A stretch of DNA of 52,336 nt. Source: Candidatus Cyanaurora vandensis (lineage in GTDB: Bacteria; Cyanobacteriota; Cyanobacteriia; Gloeobacterales; Anthocerotibacteraceae). Both the position numbers and the translations under genes were made by a program. The stretch lies in assembly GCF_013285555.1 (NCBI RefSeq), contig NZ_JAAXLT010000216.1:1-52336 (forward strand). Reading direction: 5' to 3'. Shown piece by piece: positions 8,546 to 17,413 of the stretch. How positions within the stretch are numbered: the stretch's first letter is position 1; each line of letters starts with the position of its first letter. Below the pieces are notes generated by a model. That model was not told the DNA's origin. It worked only from the letters and a program-made list of their open reading frames with translations, and made no database searches.

Positions 8546-9295
8546 TTACATGCCACCCATGCTGGAAGCAGCTTTAGGCGGCATGAGAACCTTGTCAATG
8601 ACGTGAATGATGCCATTGCTAGCTTGGACGTCAGGGACGATGGGCTTGGCTCCACCCACAGTGATCTCACTACGGCTAGCATTCACCCGCACGGCGACAG
8701 CACTGCCGTTGACCGTTTGGACGCTCCCAGTTTGGAGTTTATTAGAGGGCGCAATACCCGAGACCACATGGTAGGTGAGGATCTGAGTCAGTTGGGTCTT
8801 ATTCTCAGGCTTGAGCAGGTTGTCAAGTGTCCCAGCAGGCAGGGCGGCAAAGGCGGCATCCGAGGGCGCGAAAACCGTGTAGGGACCACGACCCGCGAGA
8901 GTTTCGGTCAGACCTGCTGCTTTGACAGCAGCGGTAAAAGTCTTGAGGTTATTATTCTTAGACGCGACGTCTACCACAGTCCCGGTACCCATGGGCGTAG
9001 TACGTTGCATATCGCCCATAGAGCCAGGGTTTTGCATAGAGCCAGGGTTTTGCATGGAACCAGGGTTTTGCATAGAGCCAGGGTTTTGCATGGAACCAGG
9101 GTTTTGCATAGAGCCAGGGTTTTGCATAGAGCCAGGGTTTTGCATGGAACCAGGGTTTTGCATGGAACCAGGATTCTGCATACTCGGCATCGTTGTACTG
9201 CCGGAAGGAGGGGTGGTCTGGGCAGTGACGGACAAGGCGAGCAGGGCACATCCCCCGACAACGCTCAGCATCACGGTGCCTGTGCGATTGAACAT
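8546..9295 (-). CDS. Secreted fasciclin-domain protein with MQNPGS repeats
   Basis: A 249-aa exported protein. The signal peptide (VMLSVVGGCALLALSVTAQ) ends near residue 26. Next comes a low-complexity segment (about 36-95) of nine exact MQNPGS hexapeptides. A single fasciclin (FAS1) domain follows (about 105-240): LKTFTAAVKAAGLTETL, GPYTVFAPSDAAFAALP, LTYHVVSG, NGIIHVIDKVLMP. FAS1 domains act in cell adhesion or surface association. The repeats probably form a flexible Pro/Gly spacer. Start ATG 9295 has AAGGAAG five bases upstream. It has its own terminator. Confidence 0.93.
   Translation of the reverse strand: MFNRTGTVMLSVVGGCALLALSVTAQTTPPSGSTTMPSMQNPGSMQNPGSMQNPGSMQNPGSMQNPGSMQNPGSMQNPGSMQNPGSMQNPGSMGDMQRTTPMGTGTVVDVASKNNNLKTFTAAVKAAGLTETLAGRGPYTVFAPSDAAFAALPAGTLDNLLKPENKTQLTQILTYHVVSGIAPSNKLQTGSVQTVNGSAVAVRVNASRSEITVGGAKPIVPDVQASNGIIHVIDKVLMPPKAASSMGGM
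9021..9182 (-). repeat. Nine tandem copies of an 18-bp coding repeat
   Basis: Nine contiguous 18-base units each encode MQNPGS. Two sequence versions alternate irregularly (Gly-Ser as GGC-TCT or GGT-TCC). The unit nearest the signal peptide also differs by two further silent changes. All reading frames stay open across it, which explains spurious overlapping frames. Such arrays usually change copy number by slippage or recombination. Confidence 0.95.
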
Positions 9296-9879
9296 CAGTA
9301 CTTCCTTTTAAGAAATGTCCATTTCCGACAATATGAGATTCTTCATCAATTGTGCTTAGTCCTCAAGGTAGAGATCTGCAAAATTGGGGGAATTTACCCT
9401 TTTCCAAGCAGCCTCTCTGCCCCATACCTTCCCGTCCTCGGGTCGGAGGGAGCGTGAGGGTGGAACCTTAGGTTCATATCCTCATAGGTTGTTGAAAGCA
9501 GTGCCAACAATTATCTCCCCCGGACAAAACTCAAGAGGCTGACAGCAGTGACAGGGATAAAATTTCTTAGGGACAACCGCCCCAGTGGACACAGGAAGTC
9601 CTAGGTTGACTGAATTTTTGGAAGATGTTACTTGGACCCGTAGCCTGGACTTGGCTGGGTAAGGAGTTTGCGAGGTGGATACCGATAAAGCAAACCATGG
9701 TCAATACACAGAGCCGACCAAGAGCCATGCACCGTTCCCATAGCAGAGGACCGCTGAGGACCCAGAGGAAGGCAGAGACCATAAGCAAGAGGCAGCAGGC
9801 AAGATGCACAGCGTCGTTCCTGAAGAACCATAAGAGTATTTTTACTCATTATGTCGAGTCGTTGGTGATTCTTTAATTT
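9296..9879. other. Intergenic stretch with no supported gene
   Basis: About 580 bases separate the fasciclin gene from the thioesterase gene. The right-hand part is open on the minus strand at 9567-9809, giving an 80-aa frame with two hydrophobic stretches. It lacks a ribosome-binding site, starts at GTG, and has unusual composition, so I do not call it. No tRNA or clear terminator was seen. The left end carries the fasciclin promoter. Confidence 0.5.
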
Positions 9880-10311
9880 TTATTGCGTCTGATTAGCACC
9901 TCCGTCTTGCTCGATTAACGGTCCCATGGGAGTCAAGACAGCGGGGAAGCGTCGGCAGGGACGGCCTCCACGGTCCACAATGGCATGGTCGCTGCGGGCT
10001 TGGGCGTAATGAAGCTGTTCATCAGGTGAATAGAGCGCGTAGGTCCAACTCAACCGGGGGGCCTGGAATTGAACTAACCGCGTCAAAATACTCACTTGAA
10101 CCCCGAAGGGGATCATCTTGAGGTAACGGACTTGTAGTTCGACCACCGGCAGGTCAAAACCCGCCGTCCACAACTCCGCAAACTCTAGCCCCACACTACG
10201 GACAAAATCAATCCGGGCCATCTCCAACCAAGTGACAATAGCGCGGTGCGAGACAATCCCCCCATAGTCCGTGTCATGGGGATAAACCGGGAGTTGGAAG
10301 CGGTGGGTCAT
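9880..10311 (-). CDS. Hotdog-fold acyl-CoA thioesterase (4HBT family)
   Basis: A 143-aa thioesterase of the 4-hydroxybenzoyl-CoA/YbgC type. The motif HDTDYGGIVSHRAIVTWLEMARIDF carries the catalytic-type Asp of the family; the rest gives the beta-sheet of the hotdog fold (FDLPVVELQVRYLKMIPFG). In cyanobacteria one member hydrolyses 1,4-dihydroxy-2-naphthoyl-CoA in phylloquinone/menaquinone synthesis; this one could do that or act on other acyl-CoAs. The start at ATG 10311 matches the family N-terminus; an upstream extension to 10464 is open but has no family similarity. It is divergent from the small membrane-protein gene at 10373. Confidence 0.85.
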   Translation of the reverse strand: MTHRFQLPVYPHDTDYGGIVSHRAIVTWLEMARIDFVRSVGLEFAELWTAGFDLPVVELQVRYLKMIPFGVQVSILTRLVQFQAPRLSWTYALYSPDEQLHYAQARSDHAIVDRGGRPCRRFPAVLTPMGPLIEQDGGANQTQ

Positions 10312-10372
10312 GGCTTGAGGCTGGCGCAACGGTCCCAGCTTGACATAATGGATTGTCCTAGGTTGACAAAAT

Positions 10373-10759
10373 ATGGAAACCCAAGCCCGTTTGCTCAAGC
10401 TCGCCGAAGACGAACTCGCCCAATACAGCACCCCCCTCCGCAAACTAGAGAAGTTACGGCCCAAGGTCGCCTTTTTACCCGTGGGGGAACGTGCCCAACT
10501 GAAAGCCTTGCTCCAACAAGAACTCGCTACTGGAGGCCAGTTAGCCTCAGTCGTCGAACAGCAGCGGCAGGCGGTGGCATTACCGTTCTATGGCATTACA
10601 GGGCTGGCGTTGTTGGCAGGGTTTCTGGGGCTGAAGGTAGCTTGGGTAATTGCGGCTTTGGGCGTGGCGGCGGCCTTCACGTTGCAGCGGTTGGGCTGGC
10701 AACGGCAGGCCCGCCGCTTACTCTTGACTTGTATTGAGGACCTGGAACGCCGTTCCTGA
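10373..10759 (+). CDS. Small membrane protein with coiled-coil N-terminus, unknown
   Basis: A 128-aa protein. Residues 1-65 are charged and helical (LLKLAEDELAQYSTPLRKLEKL, ALLQQELATGGQL). Two close membrane segments follow (about 68-105: LPFYGITGLALLAGFLG and VAWVIAALGVAAAFTL), then a basic cytosolic tail. The family is not recognised. Its 3' end is about 50 bases before sodB on the same strand, but sodB has its own -10 box, so a shared transcript is uncertain. Confidence 0.65.
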   Translation: METQARLLKLAEDELAQYSTPLRKLEKLRPKVAFLPVGERAQLKALLQQELATGGQLASVVEQQRQAVALPFYGITGLALLAGFLGLKVAWVIAALGVAAAFTLQRLGWQRQARRLLLTCIEDLERRS

Positions 10760-10768
10760 TTCGATTCA

Positions 10769-10774
10769 TATAAT
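10769..10774 (+). promoter_or_regulatory. -10 box of the sodB promoter
   Basis: A perfect TATAAT lies 36 bases before the sodB start. The expected -35 position falls within the end of the preceding gene and matches the consensus poorly, so activation or an extended -10 may be needed. Confidence 0.45.
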
Positions 10775-10809
10775 GGAAACTGGCGATACCAGTGCAGCGA
10801 GGATTGAAG

Positions 10810-11418
10810 ATGGCAACCAGTGTGTACGAATACAAAGCGACTCCCATTACCTTGATGGGTTTGCTGGGCTTGTCGGATGACCAAATCAAGCAGCACGAGA
10901 AGCTCTACAACGGTTATGTGACCAACGTCAACAAGCTCAACAGCGAGATTGCCCGGTTGGTGGACGAGGGCAAGGAGTCTACCCCCGAGTTCGCCGAACA
11001 GAAGCGTCGGCTTGGTTTTGAGTACAACGGCATGATCCTCCATGAGTTGTATTTCGGGAACATGAAACCCAACGGCGGCGAATTGCCTTCTGCTTCGCCC
11101 CTGTATGCGCGGATTGTGGAGAGTTTTGGTTCCTATGAGAACTGGGACAAGGATTTCAAAGCGGTGGCGAAGATGCGTGGAGTGGGCTGGGCCATCATGT
11201 ACCAGAACCCGACCAATGGGCTGCTCAGTAACCACTGGGTCACTCTCCACGAAGAAGGCCATCCCGCCGGTTACATTCCTGTCTTGATCATGGATGCCTG
11301 GGAACACGCCTTTACTGTGGATTACGCCCCCACGGAACGGCCCAAGTATATTGAAGCCTTCTTCAAGAACGTTGACTGGCAAGTGTGCGCGAACCGTTTG
11401 GTCATGTTAGAGCATTAA
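10810..11418 (+). CDS. sodB: Iron superoxide dismutase (divergent Fe/Mn-SOD)
   Basis: A 202-aa Fe/Mn superoxide dismutase converting superoxide to H2O2 and O2. The four metal ligands are H29 (QHEKLYNGYV), H78 (ILHELYFGNM), D162 and H166 (MDAWEHAF). The second-ligand helix reads HELYFGN rather than the usual HxxHxFFW, so this is an atypical subfamily. I cannot decide between Fe and Mn from sequence; Fe is the guess. No signal peptide, so cytosolic. Start ATG 10810 is preferred over GTG 10792 because GAGG lies seven bases upstream. A bidirectional-looking terminator follows. Confidence 0.88.
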   Translation: MATSVYEYKATPITLMGLLGLSDDQIKQHEKLYNGYVTNVNKLNSEIARLVDEGKESTPEFAEQKRRLGFEYNGMILHELYFGNMKPNGGELPSASPLYARIVESFGSYENWDKDFKAVAKMRGVGWAIMYQNPTNGLLSNHWVTLHEEGHPAGYIPVLIMDAWEHAFTVDYAPTERPKYIEAFFKNVDWQVCANRLVMLEH

Positions 11419-11433
11419 TCAATTTAACGAAGG

Positions 11434-11460
11434 GCGGTACTCCCTTGGGGGTACCGCTTT
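11434..11460. terminator. Terminator between sodB and the decarboxylase gene
   Basis: The stem GCGGTAC/GTACCGC with a ten-base loop is followed by TTTATATT on the plus strand. It lies between two convergent genes and probably serves sodB; on the minus strand the tail is weaker. Confidence 0.7.
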
Positions 11461-11477
11461 ATATTAGGAACTTATCG

Positions 11478-12857
11478 CTATTCCACCACCGCCACTAGCC
11501 CCGCTCCCCGCCAACCCACCATTCGGGCTTCCCCACGCACCAACTCCACATATGCCACTAATTCCACCGTCATCACCTCTCCCGGTAAAACCAGGGGAAT
11601 CCCCGGCGGATAGAGTGTCAAGGCCTGAGCCGCTACCCGCCCTACTCCCGCTTGCAGTGGAACCACCCGTTGCGGACCAAAGAAAGCTCCCCCCAAATCA
11701 GTCGTGACCGGACAGGGCGGCTTGGGCCAATCCCGCCACGACAAACTGGGCAATACCATCAAACCCCGCCGTAACGCCGGAACCAACTGCGTAAAAACCC
11801 GGTCATCATGCGCTGGGGTCAAAATAAAAACAAGGTGGTCTGGCCCACTCAACTCTGGATGAATTTGCTCATTAATCAAAAATTCTTCTAGGGCAAACCC
11901 ATTGACTGGCACCCGTAGTGTAATTCGAGTCAAATCCAAGTCATGCCCAAGCGGAGCGGTCAGGACTGCACAACCAGGTAACTCCCCGAGAACCTGCCGT
12001 ACCTTACACGCTAGATGCAAGGCCCGGTCCCAGAGTTGCTCCCCCACTATCTCTAAATAATCCGTCATCAACGCCAGAGAAGCTAATAACAAATAGCTGG
12101 GACTCGTACTCTGAATCATCCCCAACACCCGCAACACCGCCGCTGGGTCCAAGTAGCCCGCTCGCAAATGCAGCATCGCACTCTGGGTAAGTGAACCCGC
12201 CGTTTTGTGGGTGGATTGAACTACCCCATCCGCTCCCGCTGCCACCGCACACATGGGCAACTGGGCATGAAACGCTAGGTGAGCCCCATGAGCACTGTCC
12301 ACCAACAAAGGCAAACCCCACCGATGGGCCACCGCCGCCACTTCCGCGAGCGGCGCACACACTCCGTAATAAGTGGGATAGACCATTAATACAGCCCGGA
12401 TTTGGGGATGCACATTCAGTGCTTCTTCCACTTGACGCGCAGTCACGCCATGGGCAATCCCCCAGGCATCCCACGCAGGCTCCAACCAGATGGGCCGGAT
12501 ACCTCCGAGGACCAAGGCTCCTATTACCGCTTGATGGACATTACGCGGCAACAAAAGCCAATCCCCCGGACGCAAACATCCCCAGAGCATCGCCTGGAGC
12601 CCGACCGTAGACCCATTCACTAAAAAAGCCGTGTGGTCAGCCCCCCAAAGTCTGGCCGCCCGCTGCTGAGCCAAGCCTAAAACCCCCGTCGGGTGCTGGA
12701 GGTCATCCAAACCCGCCAGTTCCGTCAGGTCACAACGGAGATTAAGCAGGTCTGCCAGACCGGGGGGCGCATACCGCCCCTGCTGGTGACCAGGCGTACA
12801 CAGTAGTAAAGAGTCCTGGTCTCGGTACCCACGGAGAGCTTGAGCTAAATCATTCAT
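11478..12857 (-). CDS. Orn/Lys/Arg decarboxylase family PLP enzyme
   Basis: A 459-aa fold-type I PLP enzyme of the Orn/Lys/Arg decarboxylase major-domain family (aspartate-aminotransferase-like fold). Motifs are [37 protein letters not shown] (PLP Asp and His) and [17 protein letters not shown], where the Lys should bind PLP. Substrate cannot be read from sequence; arginine or lysine decarboxylation feeding polyamines is the usual role. The start is ATG 12857, which overlaps the recA stop by eight bases, so translation is probably coupled to recA. An upstream frame to 12875 inside recA is less likely. It converges with sodB. Confidence 0.85.
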   Translation of the reverse strand: MNDLAQALRGYRDQDSLLLCTPGHQQGRYAPPGLADLLNLRCDLTELAGLDDLQHPTGVLGLAQQRAARLWGADHTAFLVNGSTVGLQAMLWGCLRPGDWLLLPRNVHQAVIGALVLGGIRPIWLEPAWDAWGIAHGVTARQVEEALNVHPQIRAVLMVYPTYYGVCAPLAEVAAVAHRWGLPLLVDSAHGAHLAFHAQLPMCAVAAGADGVVQSTHKTAGSLTQSAMLHLRAGYLDPAAVLRVLGMIQSTSPSYLLLASLALMTDYLEIVGEQLWDRALHLACKVRQVLGELPGCAVLTAPLGHDLDLTRITLRVPVNGFALEEFLINEQIHPELSGPDHLVFILTPAHDDRVFTQLVPALRRGLMVLPSLSWRDWPKPPCPVTTDLGGAFFGPQRVVPLQAGVGRVAAQALTLYPPGIPLVLPGEVMTVELVAYVELVRGEARMVGWRGAGLVAVVE

Positions 12858-13965
12858 CCATAGCGAAGTCCGCATCTAGGTCCGCATCTTCCAGTTCATC
12901 GCTGCTCAGTTTAGCCACGGCGAGAGGGGATACCTGGGCACCCACCGCCAGTTTCTCGCGGACCCGGCGGTCCAACTCAGCCACTAGGGGCAGATTCTCC
13001 GTCAGGGCGATTAGGAGATTCTCGCGGCCTTGGTAACGTTCACCTTCACACATATACCAAGCTCCCCGGCGTTCGATAATATCGGTTTCTACGGCTAGGT
13101 CGAGGACACAGCCGACCGAGGAGATACCCTTCCCGAAGATGAGGTCGAATTCGGCTTTGCGGAAGGGCGGGGCGACTTTATTTTTGACCACTTTGACACG
13201 GACCCGGTTGCCGTACTCTTCTTGGCCTTTTTTGAGGCTCTCGACCCGGCGGATATCCAGGCGCAAGGAGGCGTAGAACTTGAGAGCCTGTCCCCCGGTG
13301 GTCGTCTCGGGGTTGCCGTACATGACCCCGATTTTTTGGCGTAACTGGTTTAAAAAGATGACGATGCAGTTGGTCCGGCTGACGTTGGCGGTGATTTTGC
13401 GGAGGGCCTGACTCATCAGACGTGCCTGTAACCCGACGTGACTATCCCCCATCTCTCCTTCAATTTCGGCACGAGGGACTAGGGCGGCGACGGAGTCAAT
13501 GACAATCACCTCGACAGCGGCGGAGCGCACGAGTTGGTCAACGATCTCTAGGGCCGATTCCCCGGTATCGGGTTGGGCAATGAGCAGATTGTCGGTATCC
13601 ACGCCCAGGGCAGCGGCGTAGACCGGATCGAGGGCGTGTTCGGCATCTACAAAAGCAGCAGTACCCCCCCGTTTCTGAACTTCAGCCACGATGTGCAGGG
13701 CTAAGGTTGTTTTACCCGAGGACTCCGGCCCGTAGATCTCAATCACCCGCCCCCGGGGAATCCCGCCGCCCAAGGCAATATCCAACGTTAGCGCACCACT
13801 GGGGACGGTCTCGACGCGCATCTGGGTGTTGTCCCCCAAACGCATGATCGAACCTTCGCCAAAGGTTTTCTTAATCTGGCCCAGTACTGCCTGTAATGCT
13901 TTTTGCTTATCGTCTTGGGGAGCGGCAGCTTTGGAGCTTGCCCCGTTGGAATTGCTACGTGCCAT
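12850..13965 (-). CDS. recA: Recombinase RecA
   Basis: A 371-aa RecA recombinase for homologous recombination and the SOS response. Walker A is GPESSGKTT (about 79-87). Other hallmarks are [11 protein letters not shown]-like [10 protein letters not shown], the Walker B region [15 protein letters not shown], loop L1 GEMGDSHVG, and loop L2 [20 protein letters not shown]. It ends in an acidic tail ([12 protein letters not shown]). Start ATG 13965 has AGGACGG upstream and fits family length; open frame further upstream has no RecA similarity. Its end overlaps the decarboxylase start, and it lies about 80 bases after the broken kinase gene. Confidence 0.97.
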   Translation of the reverse strand: MARSNSNGASSKAAAPQDDKQKALQAVLGQIKKTFGEGSIMRLGDNTQMRVETVPSGALTLDIALGGGIPRGRVIEIYGPESSGKTTLALHIVAEVQKRGGTAAFVDAEHALDPVYAAALGVDTDNLLIAQPDTGESALEIVDQLVRSAAVEVIVIDSVAALVPRAEIEGEMGDSHVGLQARLMSQALRKITANVSRTNCIVIFLNQLRQKIGVMYGNPETTTGGQALKFYASLRLDIRRVESLKKGQEEYGNRVRVKVVKNKVAPPFRKAEFDLIFGKGISSVGCVLDLAVETDIIERRGAWYMCEGERYQGRENLLIALTENLPLVAELDRRVREKLAVGAQVSPLAVAKLSSDELEDADLDADFAMDE

Positions 13966-14047
13966 GGTGCCCGTCCTGATGCCTGACATTCGATTGTAAC
14001 CCACCTGTTCAGGGATTCTAGGCGGTGGGGATGGAGTCCAAGGCGGC

Positions 14048-16080
14048 TCATAATTCGTCCACATTGCGGAAACGCTCTGCTGGTTTCTTAGCAAGACAAC
14101 GCATCACCACGGCGGCAAGGGCGGGGGGCGCGACGAGAGGTTTGGGGGGCGAGAGGACATGACCGACATACCAGCGGGCTAGGCTAGTTGGCTCCGTCCC
14201 CAGACCAAAGGGGTCCGTCCCGCTCAACATCTCATAAAAAATTACCCCCAAACTATAGATATCCGCTCGCTGGTCTACGTCTGCTTGGCCCTGCCACTGC
14301 TCAGGAGCCGCATAGCGTGATGTCCCGACGAACTGCCCGGTCTGGGTAACGCGCTCAGTTTGGAGCTTGACAATCCCAAAATCCAGGACCTTGATTAACT
14401 CACCCAGGGGCGTAGGGACCAAAAAGATATTATCGGGCTTGAGGTCGCGGTGGACTAGTTTACAGGGCGTAGTCTCGCCCTTGAGAACGACGCCCTGGTG
14501 GGCCAACCGCAAGCCCTCGCAGACCTGCTGCACAATGGCGATGGCCCGTTGCGCGGTTAATTGGGGTTCTTTTTTGAGTAGGTCGCCTAGGGTTTGTCCG
14601 CGCAAATACTCCATCACAAAAAAGGGATAGCCCTGGTTCGTCACCCCGTAGTCCGTCACCTGCACGATATTGGGACTCTCCAGAGCCGCACAGACCGCCA
14701 CCTCCCGTTCAAAACGCAGGCGCAGACCGGGCTGGTCTGCAATATTCGCCTTAAGAATTTTGACTGCCACCTGACGGCCCACCAGGGTATCGCGGGCGAG
14801 GTAGACATCTCCCATCCCGCCCGCGCCGAGGGTCCGCTCTAGGGTGTAGCGTTCTCCCACCCGCACTGCCGGAGTCGCCATCACCACCGTATCTGCCAAG
14901 GTTTGCACCGTACTCGTCAAACTCAGGGTCCCCCGCACTGCGGCTAGACTGCCCACTAGAGCCAAGATTGCCGGGACCACCGGGACCCAACCCTGCTGCA
15001 AGAACAGCCCGAAACTCAAGCCTCCCACCGTCAACAAAGCCAGGAATCCCGCTACTACCAGTCCCCACCGGGAGCGGACCATTACGGCAACAAGTCCTCC
15101 CCCTAAGCCCCAAACCGCAATCCATCCCAGCTCCCACGCGTCACTCCAATACCAGGGCCAGGGCTTTTGGTCTAGGGCGGACCCGAGGATCTGACTGACC
15201 ACTTGAGCTTGGACCACGACCCCCGGCATCTTCTGGTTATTGGCTTGCCCCGTGCTATGGGGCGTATAGAAAAGGTCTTTGATACTTTCGGCGGTCATCC
15301 CCACCAGAACGACTTTCCCCTTGACCCAACTCGGGTCCACGCTCCCCGCCAACACCTCCGTCAACGTAACCATCCGAGCGACTCGCTGGGCCGAACGATA
15401 GTGAATTAAAGTCTGGTAGCCCCGCGCATCATTCCCCACATAGCTCCCCGCGTTGGCATCCAGGGGAGGCAAGACTATCGAGCCAAGGCGTAATTCCGTG
15501 GGGTTCGTGGGGTTGCGGTCTAGCTGTATCCCCTGGTCAGCAAGATAATGCAGGGCCACCCCAAAGGATAGTGAATAAATAGGCATGGCGTTTGGCGTGG
15601 TATAGAGCAAGCTGCGGCGGGTGATGCCTCCGCTATCCACCGGGATATCACTAGCCCCCACCCGGTCTGGGGGTAAACCCGGTGGTGCGGGTACCCCCCG
15701 TCTGCCCCCTCCCCCAGTTTCATGACCGCGAAGATCCGGTCTGAACGCATGAGTAGTTTCCTTAACGCTTGGTGTCCTGGTTCCACGGGCAGGTCCCGGT
15801 AAATATCCAGTCCAATCACTGCCGCTCCTTGCCGCTCTAAGCTGGCTAGGGTCTTAGCTAGGACTGCATCAGAGAGGAGGTACCGTTTCTGGCGTTGGAG
15901 GTCTGCCTGGGTCACGGTCACGATCAGTAAACGGGGGTCTGGTCCCTGGTCTGGGCGCAACTGGACCATCCGGTCATAGGCCCAGAGTTCAAGGGGTTGT
16001 AAGGCTCCCGACTGCCGTACCCCTAGCACCGCCAAAACCACCGCCGCCCCGACCGTGACAAGTTGCACCGGGGCTTTCAT
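14048..16080 (-). pseudogene. CHASE2-Ser/Thr protein kinase, frameshifted
   Basis: One gene in two frames. The first part (16080 to about 15700, some 126 codons) encodes an N-terminal membrane segment and the CHASE2 sensor start (ELWAYDRMVQLRPD, AAVIGLDIYRD). The second part encodes the rest of CHASE2 (RVGASDIPVDSGGITRR), three membrane segments, and a full kinase domain (LGAGGMGDVYLARD, AVKIL, HRDLKPDNI, LDFGIVKL, APEQ). The frames join if one base is added to the C-run at 15694-15699. CHASE2 kinases sense external signals and phosphorylate targets. ATG 16080 overlaps the PP2C stop (ATGA). Without correction, no full receptor kinase is made. Confidence 0.85.
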
Positions 16081-16391
16081 GACGTAAAGCGCGTCACTAG
16101 GACCGTGATGTTGTCTTGGCCCCCTAGGGCATTGGCTTGATTGACGAGTTCATGGACCGCCTGGGCGACGGGGTAGGTGAGTAGAATTTTTTCGATAGCA
16201 TTGTGTCCGACCATGCCATACAAGCCGTCACTACACAACAATAATAAATCCTGGTCCTTGAGTTGATGTTCGGTGAGGATGACTTCAGGCGTAATCAGAT
16301 CCTCTTTGAGGAGATGGTCTACCAGGGATTGATCGTGGGTAATTTGAATCAAGTCCCCGTCCCGCAATAAATAGGCCCGCGAATCGTCGAA
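16077..16391 (-). pseudogene. PP2C-type Ser/Thr phosphatase, 5'-truncated
   Basis: Only the C-terminal part of a PPM/PP2C phosphatase remains. It starts abruptly at DSRAYLLRDGDLIQITHD (family: VGDSRAYL), then LLLLCSDGLYGMV (metal Asp) and ALGGQDNITVLVTRF. The frame upstream stops at TAA (16392-16394), and no other frame carries the missing catalytic N-terminal half (about 130 residues, with the first metal-binding Asp). The phosphatase would normally reverse the partner kinase, whose start codon it overlaps. The bases upstream of the break belong to a different, plus-strand gene remnant. Confidence 0.8.
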
Positions 16392-16398
16392 TTAAGCG

Positions 16399-16587
16399 TT
16401 GAGCAGACAGTTTTGCCAAACCCCAGCAGCAGTGAGGGTCGTCCCCATCGTCTCAATGCGCTGGCTCCGGGCACTGCAAGCCGAACAAGGGCAAGCACTC
16501 GAACGACAACGAGCAGAGCTTGAACAACGGGCTAACCGACTAGCCGCTAAATTCCGTGAACTGGGCTTAGACCCTGGGCAAATCTGA
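16399..16587 (+). pseudogene. C-terminal remnant of a Uma2/DUF820-like protein
   Basis: The last 40 codons have the coiled-coil tail typical of cyanobacterial Uma2 (DUF820) proteins: QAEQGQALERQRAELEQR, then ANRLAAKFRELGLDP. The nuclease-like domain that precedes this tail in the family is absent. It abuts the truncated PP2C end-to-end, suggesting a rearrangement joined the two. The call rests on the tail pattern only. Confidence 0.45.
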
Positions 16588-16626
16588 ACTTGCGTAGGAC
16601 TCCCGTCGGATGAACGAGGATCTCAC

Positions 16627-17130
16627 TCAGGTAATCGTGATGTACCAGTCGCCGACGTAACGGTAAATCGGATTCGGTTCCGTGCCCAAAAGCCGTGCCC
16701 GTAGGCGGTGAATGCCGGGGGAGCGGGGATTAGTGATATTCCGTAGGCGCAGGGTCAAGGGGACGCTCGCGGGAATGGGGTCGCGGGCAATCAGGGTCAA
16801 GGTCTTCGCCTCAGCGTCTATTTGAGCATTCTCTATGGCAAAAACCGTCCCAGACTCCTGGTCCACCATCTCAATCTGGCTCGGGTCAAAACTGCTCTTA
16901 AACCGCTCTGGGAAAAGGATCTGGATTTGGCGCACGGCCACTTTCTGGGGCTGCAAAAAGAGGTCTAACCCAGACTGTTGGGCTCCAGCGCGGTCCTTGA
17001 GGGAACGATAGGAGAGGACTTGCTCCGAACTCTTAGGGCCAAATAGGATAAACCCGCCCTGCTGTGCCAACCCCGGACCCGCCAACAGACCCACCAAAAC
17101 CACTGCCCACAACCCACGCTTCATGCACAT
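16627..17130 (-). CDS. Secreted DUF2808 protein
   Basis: A 167-aa exported protein. A signal peptide (MKRGLWAVVLVGLLAGPGLAQ) is followed by a DUF2808 domain (about 30-165): VRQIQILFPERFKSSFDPSQIEM, VTLR-like LTLRLRNITNPRSPG, and the end RYVGDWYITIT. The family is common in cyanobacteria and has no assigned function; it is predicted to be beta-rich and periplasmic or surface-associated. ATG 17130 and ATG 17124 are both possible starts. It is a single gene. Confidence 0.8.
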   Translation of the reverse strand: MCMKRGLWAVVLVGLLAGPGLAQQGGFILFGPKSSEQVLSYRSLKDRAGAQQSGLDLFLQPQKVAVRQIQILFPERFKSSFDPSQIEMVDQESGTVFAIENAQIDAEAKTLTLIARDPIPASVPLTLRLRNITNPRSPGIHRLRARLLGTEPNPIYRYVGDWYITIT

Positions 17131-17186
17131 AACCGAGTCACTAGTTCTAATTGTAAACAACTTCTGTACCCAGGTTCAGGCATCTG

Positions 17187-17413
17187 TCATAAATCCGCTA
17201 GGGTAAGTTCGTCAAACCGAGAAAAATGGCGGCGGTCAAAAATACACACTACATTAATCCCCTGTTGTTTCATCCAGGCTGTATTAAAAGCATCAATAAA
17301 GTATACATTCTTCGCAACACAGTCCGTCGCTGCCGGTAGAAGTAGGTCAGCCTCAGCAACCACTAATCCCCTGGTATTGAGAATAGTTAATACAGTATCC
17401 CTAATTATCAGGA
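17187..17413 (-). pseudogene. PIN-domain toxin-like remnant
   Basis: The C-terminal half of a PIN-domain nuclease: NTRGLVVAEADLLLPAAT, AKNVYFIDAFNTAWM (the conserved D-A in the active-site helix) and INVVCIFDRRHFSRFDELT. The N-terminal part with the first catalytic Asp (VDTN) is missing. The frame continues upstream without a stop into a different gene relic (Rpn-like), so two relics are joined in one open frame. No antitoxin was found. Such PIN proteins are usually VapC-type RNase toxins. Confidence 0.7.

Noticed and set aside
9021-9182. Tandem repeat as a possible CRISPR
   Set aside because: The 18-bp units are contiguous with no spacers, and encode a repeated hexapeptide.
8603-9457. Long plus-strand frames opposite the fasciclin gene
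   Set aside because: The 18-bp array has no stop codons in any frame, so overlapping frames stay open by chance; the protein sequences have no family and low-complexity repeats (GFCIEP, RARVLH).
9567-9809. Minus-strand 80-aa frame with two hydrophobic stretches
   Set aside because: GTG start with no Shine-Dalgarno, unusual Cys/Trp-rich composition, and an equally long plus-strand frame over the same bases.
15694-15699. Programmed ribosomal frameshift in the CHASE2 kinase
   Set aside because: The run is C on the plus strand (G in the mRNA); no slippery heptamer of the usual X-XXY-YYZ type plus downstream pseudoknot was evident, and the neighbouring phosphatase is also broken.
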